From an uncultured Collinsella sp. (GTDB lineage Bacteria > Actinomycetota > Coriobacteriia > Coriobacteriales > Coriobacteriaceae): DNA of 26,131 nt. The position numbers were made by a program, and so were the translations under genes. Where the stretch lies: NCBI GenBank assembly GCA_902470095.1, contig CABRFG010000031.1, positions 1 to 26,131 of the forward strand, read 5' to 3'. Below are positions 1 through 7,500 of this stretch, piece after piece. Each line of letters begins with the position of its first letter. Positions within the stretch are counted from its first letter, which is position 1. A model generated the notes under the pieces. That model saw only the letters and a program-made list of their open reading frames with translations. It made no database searches and was not told the DNA's origin.

Positions 1-268
1 AGACGGAAACCTTCTTCATACCGTGCTCCATGGCCTGCTTGGCAGCAGCCTCGGCAGCCATCTGGGCAGCGAACGGCGTGGACTTACGGGAGCCCTTGAA
101 GCCCACCTGGCCAGCCGACTTCCAGGAAATGACGTTGCCCTGGGGATCGGTGATCGAAACGATCGTGTTGTTGAACGTAGAACGAATGTGAGCCTGGCCC
201 ACGGAAATGTTCTTACGGTCCGCGCGCTTCAGACGGGCAGCGCGAACGTTCTTCTTAGCAGTAGCCAT
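1..268 (-). CDS. rpsK: 30S ribosomal protein S11 (partial, C-terminus beyond window)
   Basis: Small-subunit platform protein that contacts 16S rRNA near the decoding region. The 89 visible residues start MATAKKNVRAARLKR and contain the family-typical stretch with FNNTIVSITDPQGNV and GFKGSRKSTPFAAQ. S11 is usually about 130 aa, so roughly the last third lies left of position 1. The ATG at 266-268 is preceded on the minus strand by AAGGAG, which sits in the 14-bp gap after rpsM. It is the last gene of the rpmJ-rpsM-rpsK string; rpsD, rpoA and rplQ would be expected next, outside the window. Identification is secure. Confidence 0.96.
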   Translation of the reverse strand, partial: MATAKKNVRAARLKRADRKNISVGQAHIRSTFNNTIVSITDPQGNVISWKSAGQVGFKGSRKSTPFAAQMAAEAAAKQAMEHGMKKVSV

Positions 269-282
269 CTATCTAGCGCTCC

Positions 283-657
283 TTATTTCTTCTTCTTAGC
301 ACCGATCTGACGCTTCGGGCCCTTGCGGGTACGAGCGTTAGTGTGGGTGCGCTGGCCGCGGACCGGGAGGCCCTTGCGGTGACGAAGGCCGCGGTTGCAG
401 CCGATGTCCATAAGGCGCTTGACGTTCTGGTTGCGCTCACGGCGGAGGTCGCCCTCAACCATGATCTGGTTCTTATCGATATAATCGCGGATGGCGTTAA
501 CCTCATCCTCGGTGAGGTCCTTAACGCGCGTATCCACGTTAACGTTGCACTCGACGCAAATCTTCGTCGCAGTGGTGCGGCCGATGCCGTAAATGTAGGT
601 CAGACCGATCTCAACGCGCTTCTCACGCGGGAGGTCGACACCATTAATACGGGCCAA
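283..657 (-). CDS. rpsM: 30S ribosomal protein S13
   Basis: Head protein of the small subunit that contacts P-site tRNA and bridges to the large subunit. The 124-aa product begins MARINGVDLPREKRVEIGLTYIYGIG and ends in the basic tail GQRTHTNARTRKGPKRQIGAKKKK, both hallmarks of S13 at its normal length. The start codon is TTG (655-657): no in-frame ATG or GTG is available at the conserved N-terminus, and a GAGGAG ribosome-binding site lies 6 nt upstream. It follows rpmJ by 14 nt and precedes rpsK by 14 nt, so all three are probably co-transcribed. Confidence 0.97.
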   Translation of the reverse strand: MARINGVDLPREKRVEIGLTYIYGIGRTTATKICVECNVNVDTRVKDLTEDEVNAIRDYIDKNQIMVEGDLRRERNQNVKRLMDIGCNRGLRHRKGLPVRGQRTHTNARTRKGPKRQIGAKKKK

Positions 658-671
658 CGTAGTCTCCTCTC

Positions 672-785
672 TTAACCCTGACGCTGCTTATGACGGGGGT
701 TCTCGCAAATGACGAGGACCTTGCCATGGCGCCTAATGATTTTGCACTTATCGCACATCTTCTTGACCGAAGGACGTACCTTCAT
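672..785 (-). CDS. rpmJ: 50S ribosomal protein L36 (zinc-binding form)
   Basis: Smallest large-subunit protein, 37 aa, read on the minus strand from the ATG at 783-785: MKVRPSVKKMCDKCKIIRRH, ending in CENPRHKQRQG. The C-x2-C pair at residues 11 and 14, with Cys27 and His32, forms the zinc ribbon of the C+ type. A GGAAG-type ribosome-binding site lies just upstream. It sits between infA and rpsM, the conserved position in the spc/alpha junction of many bacteria. Confidence 0.95.
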   Translation of the reverse strand: MKVRPSVKKMCDKCKIIRRHGKVLVICENPRHKQRQG

Positions 786-935
786 CGTTCTTCCTTTCGG
801 TAGCGCTCAAACTACTTCCCTACTATCTACTCGCCCAGCCGCAGGCGTTTAAAACTATGGCTGGTCTTCACACACAATCCGACCGTAGGTTGAGCTAAGC
901 CTGCAGTCGGAAATGGAGTGCGTGTATGCGTGCCG
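786..935 (-). other. infA-rpmJ intergenic spacer with stem-loop
   Basis: A 150-bp gap inside an otherwise tightly packed operon. It holds a perfect 6-bp inverted repeat, CCAGCC (835-840) and GGCTGG (859-864), around an AT-rich loop. There is no T-tract after it on the minus strand, so an attenuator or RNA processing site is more likely than a terminator. No gene is visible. Confidence 0.35.
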
Positions 936-1154
936 CTATTTGTAGCGATAGGTGATGCGGCCGCGGGTCAGGTCGTACGGGGAAAGCTCCACGACAACCC
1001 TGTCACCGGGGAGAATACGGATGTAATTCATTCGGATCTTGCCAGAAATGTTGCACAGAACCGAATGACCGTTCTCGAGCTCGACCTTAAACATGGCGTT
1101 GGGCAACGGTTCCTTTACCGTACCCTCGAGCTCAATTGCGTCTTCCTTCTTCAC
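936..1154 (-). CDS. infA: Translation initiation factor IF-1
   Basis: Single OB-fold protein that binds the ribosomal A site during initiation. The 72-aa product carries the near-invariant core EGTVKEPLPNAMFKVELENG and the C-terminus ILPGDRVVVELSPYDLTRG followed by RITYRYK. The start is ambiguous. GTG at 1152-1154 gives 72 aa, the usual family length, while an in-frame TTG at 1158-1160 would add Met-Leu. No strong Shine-Dalgarno is seen, only an AGAAAGA stretch. A gap of about 100 bp separates it from map. Confidence 0.95.
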   Translation of the reverse strand: MKKEDAIELEGTVKEPLPNAMFKVELENGHSVLCNISGKIRMNYIRILPGDRVVVELSPYDLTRGRITYRYK

Positions 1155-1193
1155 AAGCAATCATCTTTCTCTAGAAAACGACAGCGATTGAGT

Positions 1194-1222
1194 ATTCTAC
1201 AACACGTATGCACGCATCGTAA
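1194..1222 (-). promoter_or_regulatory. Possible internal promoter upstream of infA
   Basis: On the minus strand, TTACGA (1217-1222) and TAGAAT (1194-1199) are separated by exactly 17 bp in the map-infA gap. The -10 matches five of six consensus positions, the -35 only three. It would let infA-rpmJ-rpsM-rpsK be transcribed separately from secY-adk-map. Confidence 0.35.
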
Positions 1223-1258
1223 TAACTTCGTAATGGCTCCACAACTAAGTGGAACTTG

Positions 1259-2047
1259 TTACATTTCTCCGCCTTGGAGGGAGCACCAAGCACCTTGGGC
1301 ATCCGTGGTGAGAATCACCGGACCATCATTGGTAATGGCGACGGTGTTCTCGTAGTGCGCGGCGGGCAGGTGATCGTTGGTCGTAACAATCCAACCGTCG
1401 GAGCCCGTGCTCACATGGTTGGAACCCATCGTAACCATCGGCTCGATGGCAATGACCATGCCGGCCTGGAGGCGAACGCCCCTCCCCTTCTTTCCATAGT
1501 TAGGAACGTTGGGGTCCTCGTGCATCACGCGGCCAATGCCATGGCCTACATAATCACGAAGCACACCGTAACCGTGAGACTCGGCGAGGGACTGAACGGC
1601 ATAACCGACGTCCCCGATATGGTTACCGGGAACAGCCTGCTCGATGGCAGCCTTAAGGCAATCGCGCGTGACCTCGCACAAAGCCTTGGCTTCGGGCGTG
1701 GGGGTGCCGACGAAAAACGTCCAAGCGTTATCGCCGACCCAACCGTCGACAACGGCTCCCGTATCGATGGAGATGATATCGCCATCGCGCAGGATCATGT
1801 CGGGGTTGGGAATACCATGGACCACGGCATCGTTGATCGATGCGCAAATGGTCCCCGGGAACCCACCGTAACCCTTAAAGGCCGGGGTGCCGCCATGCAT
1901 GCGGATAATCTGCTCCGCGAGCTGATCGAGCTCAAAAGTCGAAACGCCGGGGCGCACCATGGCTCCAACGTGGCGGAGCGCCATCTTAGATAGCGCTCCT
2001 GCCTTCTTCATCTGCTCGATTTGCGTTGCAGACTTAATCTTGATCAT
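1259..2047 (-). CDS. map: Methionine aminopeptidase, type I
   Basis: Removes the initiator methionine from nascent proteins in the cytosol. The 262-aa length is standard for type Ia enzymes. The substrate-binding histidine (His77) and the five metal ligands of the pita-bread fold are all visible: Asp95 and Asp106 (ISIDTGAVVDGWVGDNAW), His169 (GHGIGRVMHE), Glu202 (IEPMV) and Glu233. The ATG at 2045-2047 overlaps the adk stop codon (ATGA), indicating translational coupling. The secY-adk-map order is a classical conserved arrangement. No N-terminal zinc-finger extension is present. Confidence 0.97.
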   Translation of the reverse strand: MIKIKSATQIEQMKKAGALSKMALRHVGAMVRPGVSTFELDQLAEQIIRMHGGTPAFKGYGGFPGTICASINDAVVHGIPNPDMILRDGDIISIDTGAVVDGWVGDNAWTFFVGTPTPEAKALCEVTRDCLKAAIEQAVPGNHIGDVGYAVQSLAESHGYGVLRDYVGHGIGRVMHEDPNVPNYGKKGRGVRLQAGMVIAIEPMVTMGSNHVSTGSDGWIVTTNDHLPAAHYENTVAITNDGPVILTTDAQGAWCSLQGGEM

Positions 2048-2670
2048 AGACCGAGAGCCTCTTTGACATCCCCGTACACGGTCTCGCGAGCCTGGTCACC
2101 GTTGACCGACTTGAGCAGACCCTGGCCACGATAGTAGTCGACGAGCGGGCTCGTGGACTTCTCGTAGACGTCGAGACGGTTCTTGATGGTCTCAGGCTTG
2201 TCGTCGTCGCGCTGATACATCTCGCCACCGCACTTGGGGCAGGTAGCATCGGCAGCGGTGCCGGTGTAACCGCAGGCGCGGCAGGTGCGACGCGAAGACA
2301 GGCGATCGATAATGACCTCGGGGGCCACATCGACCAGAAGGGCACAGTCGATCTCGCGACCCATGGCAGAGAGCTCGGAATCGAGCGTCACAGCCTGGGC
2401 GGTGTTGCGCGGGAACCCGTCGAGGATGAAGCCCTGCTGGGCGTCATCGGCGGCAAGGCGCTCCTTGACAAGGTCGATCACGAGCTGGTCGGGAACGAGC
2501 TCGCCAGCGTCCATGTACTTCTTAGCCTGAATACCAAGCTCGGTGCCACCCTTGACGGCAGCACGCAGCAGGTCGCCCGTGGAAATGTGGGCGACGCCAA
2601 ACTCGGCGACGAGCTCCTGTGCGACGGTGCCCTTACCGGCACCCGGAGCTCCGAGCAATACGAGGTTCAT
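2044..2670 (-). CDS. adk: Adenylate kinase (zinc-lid type)
   Basis: Catalyses ATP + AMP to 2 ADP in the cytosol. The 208-aa product has the P-loop GAPGAGKGT at residues 7-15, the AMP-binding STGDLLR and LDGFPRN motifs, and a long LID domain. The LID carries Cys130-x2-Cys133 and Cys144-x2-Cys147, the four-cysteine zinc site found in Gram-positive adenylate kinases. ATG at 2668-2670 is chosen over an in-frame TTG two codons upstream because a GAGGAGG site lies 7 nt before the ATG. It starts 18 bp after the secY stop and overlaps the map start. Confidence 0.97.
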   Translation of the reverse strand: MNLVLLGAPGAGKGTVAQELVAEFGVAHISTGDLLRAAVKGGTELGIQAKKYMDAGELVPDQLVIDLVKERLAADDAQQGFILDGFPRNTAQAVTLDSELSAMGREIDCALLVDVAPEVIIDRLSSRRTCRACGYTGTAADATCPKCGGEMYQRDDDKPETIKNRLDVYEKSTSPLVDYYRGQGLLKSVNGDQARETVYGDVKEALGL

Positions 2671-2688
2671 GAGCAATCCTCCTCTAGC

Positions 2689-3975
2689 CTATTTAAAGAA
2701 TCCATCGTAATCATACATCTTGATCTGGCCTTCGAGCTTATCGACCGTGTCGAGCACGACGCCGACCATGATGAGGATGGACGTGCCGCCAAATGCCTGA
2801 ATCAGCTGGTTACCCGTGAAGGAGAAGATGATCGAAGGCACGATGGCGATGAGCGCCAAAAAGACAGCGCTGGGAAGCGTGATCTTGTTGAGCGCGTTCT
2901 TGATGTAGGCCGCGGTAGCCCTACCCGGACGCACGCCCGGAATAAAGCCGCCCTGCTTCTTAAGGTTGTCGGCCGTGTCATCGGGGTTGAACACCATGGA
3001 GGTGTAGAAGTACGCGAAGAACACGATGAGGACAACGTTAAGCACCCAGTTGAGCCAGCCGCGCGAAAGCGCAGAGGCAACTGCCTGAATCCAGCCGATG
3101 CCGGGGAAGAACACGGCAATCTGAGCCGGGAAGTACAGCAGCGCCGAAGCGAAGATGATCGGCACGACACCCGCGGTGTTGACCTTGATGGGCAGGTAGG
3201 TGGTCTGGCCACCCATCATGCGACGGCCCACGACGCGCTTAGCGTAGGAGACCGGGATGCGGCGCTGGCCGCGCTCAAGGAAAACAATCAGCGGGATAAC
3301 CAGCAGGATGATGGCGCAGATGATCACCATGGTGATGATGCCACCGGCATTGCCCTCGGTGCTGGAGAAGATAGCCTGCGGCAGACCGGCCATGATGTTC
3401 GCGAAGATGATCAGCGACATGCCATTGCCGATACCGCGCTGGGTGATGAGCTCACCAATCCACATGATCAGCATGGCGCCCGCGGTGAGTGTACCGACGA
3501 TCATGAGGTCGAAGATGATCTCGGGAGCGCCGGCGCCATTGAAGCTGATGCCGAAGCTCTTAAAGAGGAAGAGGTAACCCACGGAGTTGAGGATTGCCAG
3601 AGCCAGGGTGAGGTAACGCGAATACTGCGTAATCTTGGTCTGACCGACCTCGCCCTCGCGGGCAAGCTCATGCAGGGAAGGCACGACGGCCTGGAGCATC
3701 TGGAGGATGATCGAGCTGGTGATGTAAGGCATGATGCCCAGCGAAAACACCGACACATAGCTCAACGCACCGCCAGAGAAAAGATTCAGGAGGGCCATAG
3801 CACCTGCGGCGACCGAATTGTTATCGGTCGAGAAAAGGCCCAGCATCCCCTGGAAGGGAATGCCGGGCACAGGAACGTGCGCACCAATGCGGTACACGAC
3901 GAGCATAGCTATGGTAAAAAGAATCTTTTCGCGCAATTCTTTGATGCGGAAAGCATTCTTAAGACCATTTAGCAC
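2689..3975 (-). CDS. secY: Preprotein translocase subunit SecY
   Basis: Channel-forming inner-membrane subunit of the Sec translocon. The 428-aa protein shows ten hydrophobic spans, the N-terminal plug region, RGIGNGMSLIIFANI in the middle, the basic cytoplasmic loop ERGQRRIPVSYAKR, and a loop near residue 330 with FNPDDTADNLKKQGGFIPG. Length is normal for the family (about 430-440 aa). The start is GTG at 3973-3975, preceded by GGAAAGG, and overlaps the last 7 nt of rplO, which suggests coupled translation. It lies between rplO and adk as in most bacteria. Confidence 0.97.
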   Translation of the reverse strand: MLNGLKNAFRIKELREKILFTIAMLVVYRIGAHVPVPGIPFQGMLGLFSTDNNSVAAGAMALLNLFSGGALSYVSVFSLGIMPYITSSIILQMLQAVVPSLHELAREGEVGQTKITQYSRYLTLALAILNSVGYLFLFKSFGISFNGAGAPEIIFDLMIVGTLTAGAMLIMWIGELITQRGIGNGMSLIIFANIMAGLPQAIFSSTEGNAGGIITMVIICAIILLVIPLIVFLERGQRRIPVSYAKRVVGRRMMGGQTTYLPIKVNTAGVVPIIFASALLYFPAQIAVFFPGIGWIQAVASALSRGWLNWVLNVVLIVFFAYFYTSMVFNPDDTADNLKKQGGFIPGVRPGRATAAYIKNALNKITLPSAVFLALIAIVPSIIFSFTGNQLIQAFGGTSILIMVGVVLDTVDKLEGQIKMYDYDGFFK

Positions 3976-4418
3976 GGCAGCTCGACCTTTCCGCCGGCGG
4001 CCTCGATCTTGGCCTGCGCAGAAGCGCTGACCTTGTCGACCTTGACCGTGAACTTCTTGGTGAGCTCACCATTGCCGAGCACCTTGACGGGCTCGAACTC
4101 GCTCTTGGTGATGCGAGCGGCCTTAAGAGCGGCACCGTCGATCACAGCGCCGTCCTCGAACTTACGCTCGAGACGCTCAACGTTAACAGCGGTGTACTCG
4201 ATACGACGGGGGTTACGGAAGCCCGGAAGCTTGGGCAGGCGCATAGCCAGCGGAGTCTGGCCACCCTCGAAGCCGGCACCCTTGGTGCCGCCAGAGCGGG
4301 AACCCTGGCCCTTCTGACCGCGGCCAGAAGTGGTGCCGTGACCCGAAGAATTGCCACGGCCGACGCGCTTGCGGTTCTTGGTGGAACCGGGCGCGGGAGT
4401 AAGATCGTGAAGCTGCAT
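3969..4418 (-). CDS. rplO: 50S ribosomal protein L15
   Basis: Large-subunit protein that binds 23S rRNA. The 149-aa product begins MQLHDLTPAPGSTKNRKRVG and has the glycine-rich basic N-terminus GRGNSSGHGTTSGRGQKGQG typical of L15, followed by the globular C-terminal domain with QTPLAMRLPKLPGFRNP. The ATG at 4416-4418 has a GAGGAG ribosome-binding site upstream that overlaps the rpmD 3' end. It overlaps the secY start by 7 nt. Confidence 0.97.
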   Translation of the reverse strand: MQLHDLTPAPGSTKNRKRVGRGNSSGHGTTSGRGQKGQGSRSGGTKGAGFEGGQTPLAMRLPKLPGFRNPRRIEYTAVNVERLERKFEDGAVIDGAALKAARITKSEFEPVKVLGNGELTKKFTVKVDKVSASAQAKIEAAGGKVELPC

Positions 4419-4421
4419 TTG

Positions 4422-4604
4422 CTACTCCTCTACAATCTCGACAAGGTGCTTGACCTTGAAGATCATGCCGCGGACGGACTCGTTGTCAGCAATCTCGCGA
4501 ACCTCGCGGATCCTGTGGAGACCGAGGGCACGGACAGTACGGACCTGGTCCTGCTTGCAACCGTTGGTGCTGCGGACCTGCTTGATCTTGATGGTGTCAG
4601 CCAT
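4422..4604 (-). CDS. rpmD: 50S ribosomal protein L30
   Basis: Small 60-aa large-subunit protein beginning MADTIKIKQVRSTNGCKQDQ, with the conserved RTVRALGLHRIREVREIADN core and the C-terminal VKHLVEIVEE. The length is standard. It sits 2 nt after rpsE and 3 nt before rplO, so translation is very probably coupled along this stretch. The sequence and position between S5 and L15 make the call secure. Confidence 0.95.
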   Translation of the reverse strand: MADTIKIKQVRSTNGCKQDQVRTVRALGLHRIREVREIADNESVRGMIFKVKHLVEIVEE

Positions 4605-4606
4605 GC

Positions 4607-5131
4607 TTAGTTCTCCTTACCGACGAACATCTCGGAGACCGTCAGGCCACGGCGAGCCGCGACGTCCTCAGGGCTGGAGAGCTCCTTGAGGCCCTCGACG
4701 GCAGCCTTGATGATGTTGAGGCCGTTGTCGGTACCGAGGGACTTGGACAGGACGTTCTTGATGCCAGCAAGCTCAAAGAGGGGACGCACAGCGCCGCCGG
4801 CGATAACGCCGGTACCCTCGACAGCGGGCTTGATGATGATGCGGCCGGCACCAAAGTGACCGAGAACCTCGTGCGGGATGGTGCCCTGCTCGGTCACCGG
4901 CACGTGGAACATGTTCTTCTTGGCATCGAGAGATGCCTTGGAGATGGCCATGGGCACCTCAGCGGACTTGCCCATGCCAACGCCGACGTTGCCCTTGCCG
5001 TCGCCAACGACGACGAGAGCGACGAGGCTCATGCGACGACCACCCTTGACGGTCTTCGACACGCGGTTGATGTAAACGACGCGCTCCTCGAACTCGGAGG
5101 CCTCGCGCTGCTGCTTCTGATTACGAGCCAT
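4607..5131 (-). CDS. rpsE: 30S ribosomal protein S5
   Basis: Small-subunit protein at the mRNA entry tunnel, important for decoding fidelity. The 174-aa product has the N-terminal double-stranded-RNA-binding fold (VVYINRVSKTVKGGRRMSLV, then VVGDGKGNVGVGMGK) and the C-terminal S5 domain with GAGRIIIKPAVEGTGVIAGG and KSLGTDNGLNIIKA. The ATG at 5129-5131 follows rplR by 14 nt, with an AGGAGG site in the gap. Rifampicin-independent, standard operon context: rplR upstream, rpmD downstream. Confidence 0.97.
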   Translation of the reverse strand: MARNQKQQREASEFEERVVYINRVSKTVKGGRRMSLVALVVVGDGKGNVGVGMGKSAEVPMAISKASLDAKKNMFHVPVTEQGTIPHEVLGHFGAGRIIIKPAVEGTGVIAGGAVRPLFELAGIKNVLSKSLGTDNGLNIIKAAVEGLKELSSPEDVAARRGLTVSEMFVGKEN

Positions 5132-5145
5132 GTGCTACATACCTC

Positions 5146-5514
5146 CTAGAACTCGAGACCGGCGGCACGAGCACCGTCGGCGAGGGCCTTGACGCGGCCA
5201 TGGTAGATACGGCCACCGCGATCGAAGGCGACCTTGGTGATGCCGGCCTCGATGGCGCGCTTGCCAACGAGCTGACCGACCTTCTCCGCAGCCTCCTTGT
5301 TCGAGGTGTGGGTGCCCTTGAACTCGGCCTCGAGGGTCGAGGCAGAGACGAGCGTCAGGCTGGAGCCCTTGCTGTCGTCGATGATCTGGGCATAGATGTT
5401 GGCGTTAGTACGGGTCACGCGAAGACGCGGACGCTCGGAGGTACCCGAGACCTTGCCGCGAACACGACGCTGACGACGCTTGAGGCCTTCCAGCTTCGCC
5501 TTATGCTTGTTCAT
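5146..5514 (-). CDS. rplR: 50S ribosomal protein L18
   Basis: 5S rRNA-binding protein of the central protuberance, which acts together with L5. The 122-aa product begins MNKHKAKLEGLKRRQRRVRG and contains RPRLRVTRTNANIYAQIIDD and AFDRGGRIYHGRVKALADGA, both diagnostic for L18. The ATG lies at 5512-5514, with an AGGAG site upstream. It is separated from rplF by a 75-bp spacer that holds a hairpin, which is unusual for this gene pair. Confidence 0.97.
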   Translation of the reverse strand: MNKHKAKLEGLKRRQRRVRGKVSGTSERPRLRVTRTNANIYAQIIDDSKGSSLTLVSASTLEAEFKGTHTSNKEAAEKVGQLVGKRAIEAGITKVAFDRGGRIYHGRVKALADGARAAGLEF

Positions 5515-5542
5515 ACGTAAACTCCTAAAAAGGTTGATCTTG

Positions 5543-5564
5543 CCAGCACCTGACGGGGTGCTGG
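5543..5564 (-). other. Stem-loop between rplF and rplR
   Basis: Perfect 8-bp inverted repeat CCAGCACC (5543-5550) and GGTGCTGG (5557-5564) with a 6-nt loop, in the 75-bp rplF-rplR gap. On the minus-strand transcript it is followed about 12 nt later by a CTTTTT stretch just before the rplR ribosome-binding site, so it is not a convincing terminator. A partial attenuator, RNA cleavage site or ribosomal-protein binding site is possible. Confidence 0.45.
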
Positions 5565-5589
5565 TCTTATGCGAGTGAGTCGGTTACGA

Positions 5590-6126
5590 CTACTTGGCGG
5601 CCTTACCCAGCTTGCGGCGGATGTGCTCGCCAACGTAGTGGATACCCTTGCCCTTGTAAGGCTCGGGAGGACGATGGCCGCGGATCTCAGCGGCAATCTG
5701 ACCGACCTGCTGCTTGTTGATACCCTTGACGTTCACGTGGGTGTTGTCGGGAACCTCGAAGGTGATGCCCTCGGGAGCCTCGACGATCACGGGGTGCGAG
5801 AAGCCCAGGGAGAACTCGAGGTTCTTGCCCTTCTGCTGTACGCGGTAACCGACGCCGGCGAGCTCGAGCTTCTTCTCGAAGCCCTCGGAAACGCCAACAA
5901 CCATGTTGTGGATGAGGGCGCGGGTGAGGCCGTGGCGGGCACGGGTCTCACGCTCGTCGTCGGGACGGGAAACGGTGAGGACGTTGTCCTCGACGTTGAT
6001 AGCGAGCTTCTCAAAGACATCGAGCTCGAGCTGGCCCTTGGGGCCCTTGACGACAACGTTGTTGCCGTTGACTGCCACTTCGACTCCGGCGGGAATCTGG
6101 ACAGGCTTATTACCGATACGAGACAC
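5590..6126 (-). CDS. rplF: 50S ribosomal protein L6
   Basis: Large-subunit protein at the base of the L7/L12 stalk near the factor-binding site. The 178-aa product begins MSRIGNKPVQIPAGVEV and ends GHRPPEPYKGKGIHYVGEHI followed by RRKLGKAAK, the conserved L6 C-terminus. It consists of two tandem repeats of the L6 fold, as usual. The start codon is GTG at 6124-6126 with a GGAGA site 6 nt upstream. rpsH lies 33 bp upstream. Confidence 0.97.
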   Translation of the reverse strand: MSRIGNKPVQIPAGVEVAVNGNNVVVKGPKGQLELDVFEKLAINVEDNVLTVSRPDDERETRARHGLTRALIHNMVVGVSEGFEKKLELAGVGYRVQQKGKNLEFSLGFSHPVIVEAPEGITFEVPDNTHVNVKGINKQQVGQIAAEIRGHRPPEPYKGKGIHYVGEHIRRKLGKAAK

Positions 6127-6159
6127 GGTGATCTCCTTTCCTTCTACCTACCGAGCGAA

Positions 6160-6558
6160 TTACCAGACGTAAGCGATGATCTCGCCGCCGACGTTGTGCT
6201 TGCGAGCATCGCGGTCGGTCATGACGCCATGGCTGGTGGAAATAATGGCGGTACCAAGGCCACCGCGGACGCGGGGCATGTCGGCAACGCCGGTGTACTT
6301 ACGCAGGCCCGGCTTGGAAATGCGGCGGATGCCGTTGATGACCTTAGCCTTCTTGGGACCATACTTAAGCGTGATGTGCAGAGTCTTCTGGGGAACGGTG
6401 TCCTCGACATCGTAGCCCTCGATGTAGCCCTCCTCGTGCAGAACACGAGCGATCTCGACGAGCTTCTTGCTGCTCGGCATGGAGACCGTGGCCTTGTTCA
6501 CAGAGTTAGCGTTACGGATGCGCGTAAGCATATCTGCGATCGGGTCTGTAAGGTTCAT
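6160..6558 (-). CDS. rpsH: 30S ribosomal protein S8
   Basis: Primary 16S rRNA-binding protein. In E. coli it is also the translational repressor of the spc operon. The 132-aa product begins MNLTDPIADMLTRIRNANSV and ends with the diagnostic GLGTAIISTSHGVMTDRDAR and GGEIIAYVW. The ATG at 6556-6558 has an AAGGAG site upstream. Whether it autoregulates this operon is unknown; the rplE leader would be the place to look. Confidence 0.97.
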   Translation of the reverse strand: MNLTDPIADMLTRIRNANSVNKATVSMPSSKKLVEIARVLHEEGYIEGYDVEDTVPQKTLHITLKYGPKKAKVINGIRRISKPGLRKYTGVADMPRVRGGLGTAIISTSHGVMTDRDARKHNVGGEIIAYVW

Positions 6559-6599
6559 ACAGATTCTCCTTCGTTCTTGATGAACACGTGCTCTTGGTT

Positions 6600-6622
6600 C
6601 TTCGCCGCCCTTAACGGCAAAG
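6600..6622 (-). other. Stem-loop between rpsZ and rpsH
   Basis: In the 119-bp rpsZ-rpsH gap the minus-strand RNA can form an 8-bp stem, CTTTGCCG with CGGCGAAG (one G-U pair), around the 7-nt loop TTAAGGG. There is no T-tract after it on the minus strand. It is one of three hairpins found in unusually wide gaps of this operon. Confidence 0.4.
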
Positions 6623-6677
6623 CCTTTTTAGCGCGTTTTCCCTGTTCCAAACTGATGCTTGAAACGCTGGTAGTGAC

Positions 6678-6863
6678 TTACCAGCTGGCCTTCTTAACGC
6701 CGGGAAGCTCGCCCTTGAGTGCAAGCTCGCGGAAGCAGACACGGCACAGGCCGAACTTGCGGTACACAGAGTGCGGACGGCCGCAGCGCTGGCAGCGCGT
6801 GTACTCACGAGTAGAGAACTTCTGCTTGCGATTGCACTTGACGATCATCGATGTCTTAGCCAC
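6678..6863 (-). CDS. rpsZ: 30S ribosomal protein S14, zinc-type
   Basis: Small-subunit head protein of 61 aa. The short length and the CxxC pairs in RCQRCGRPHSVYRKFGLCRV followed by Cys mark it as the zinc-binding type Z form, rather than the longer zinc-free S14. The start is GTG (6861-6863), preceded by GGAGG with an 8-nt spacer. It lies between rplE and rpsH as in Gram-positive spc operons. Confidence 0.97.
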   Translation of the reverse strand: MAKTSMIVKCNRKQKFSTREYTRCQRCGRPHSVYRKFGLCRVCFRELALKGELPGVKKASW

Positions 6864-6897
6864 TTATATCCTCCTCACATAGAGTATTGTTCGCCCC

Positions 6898-6927
6898 AAG
6901 CGCCGCCCCCTTGTGGGAACGGCGCTT
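6898..6927 (-). other. Stem-loop between rplE and rpsZ
   Basis: Perfect 8-bp inverted repeat AAGCGCCG (6898-6905) and CGGCGCTT (6920-6927), with an inner C-run facing a G-run, in the 79-bp rplE-rpsZ gap. No T-tract follows on the minus strand, so processing or attenuation is more likely than full termination. Confidence 0.45.
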
Positions 6928-6942
6928 ATAGGGCAGGTGAAC

Positions 6943-7500
6943 CTATTTCTTGAACGGGAAACCGAAGGCGTCCAGAAGGGCCTTGGCCTCCTCATCGGTG
7001 TTGGCGGTGGTCACGAAAGTGATGTCCATACCACGCTGGTGATCGACGGAGTCGAAGTCGATCTCGGGGAAGATGAGCTGCTCGGTGACGCCCATGGAGA
7101 AGTTACCACGGCCGTCGAAGCTCTTGGCGGAGATGCCGCGGAAGTCGCGGATACGGGGAATCGCGACGGAGGTCAGACGATCGAAGAACTCCCACATACG
7201 GTCGCCACGCAGGGTAACCTTGCAGCCGATCGGCATACCAGCGCGCAGGCGGAAGGTAGCGATGGACTTGCGGGCACGGGTGATCATCGGCTGCTGGCCG
7301 GTGATGGCGCGCAGGTCGCGCACGGCACCGTCGATGGCCTTGGAATCGGTAGCGGCCTCGCCGACACCCATGTTCACGACGATCTTCTCAAACTTGGGGA
7401 TCATCATGACGTTCTCGTACTGGAACTTGTCCTGAAGCTGCTGCTTGACCTCGTTGTTGTACTTGGTCTTCAGACGCGGCACATACTTCTCTTCTGCCAT
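6943..7500 (-). CDS. rplE: 50S ribosomal protein L5
   Basis: 5S rRNA-binding protein that contacts P-site tRNA. The 185-aa product begins MAEEKYVPRLKTKYNNEVKQ and contains the conserved KIVVNMGVGEAATDSKAIDG, QQPMITRARKSIATFRLRAG and PEIDFDSVDHQRGMDITFVT stretches. The ATG at 7498-7500 has an AAGGAG site 7 nt upstream. rplN and rplX normally sit directly upstream; here a 311-bp non-coding leader and then xdhC occupy that position, so rplE is the first gene of its transcript. Confidence 0.97.
   Translation of the reverse strand: MAEEKYVPRLKTKYNNEVKQQLQDKFQYENVMMIPKFEKIVVNMGVGEAATDSKAIDGAVRDLRAITGQQPMITRARKSIATFRLRAGMPIGCKVTLRGDRMWEFFDRLTSVAIPRIRDFRGISAKSFDGRGNFSMGVTEQLIFPEIDFDSVDHQRGMDITFVTTANTDEEAKALLDAFGFPFKK

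Noticed and set aside
2587..3972. Long plus-strand open frame antisense to secY and adk
   Set aside because: A shadow of GC-rich codon bias: no ribosome-binding site, low-complexity charged translation, and fully overlapped by well-conserved secY.
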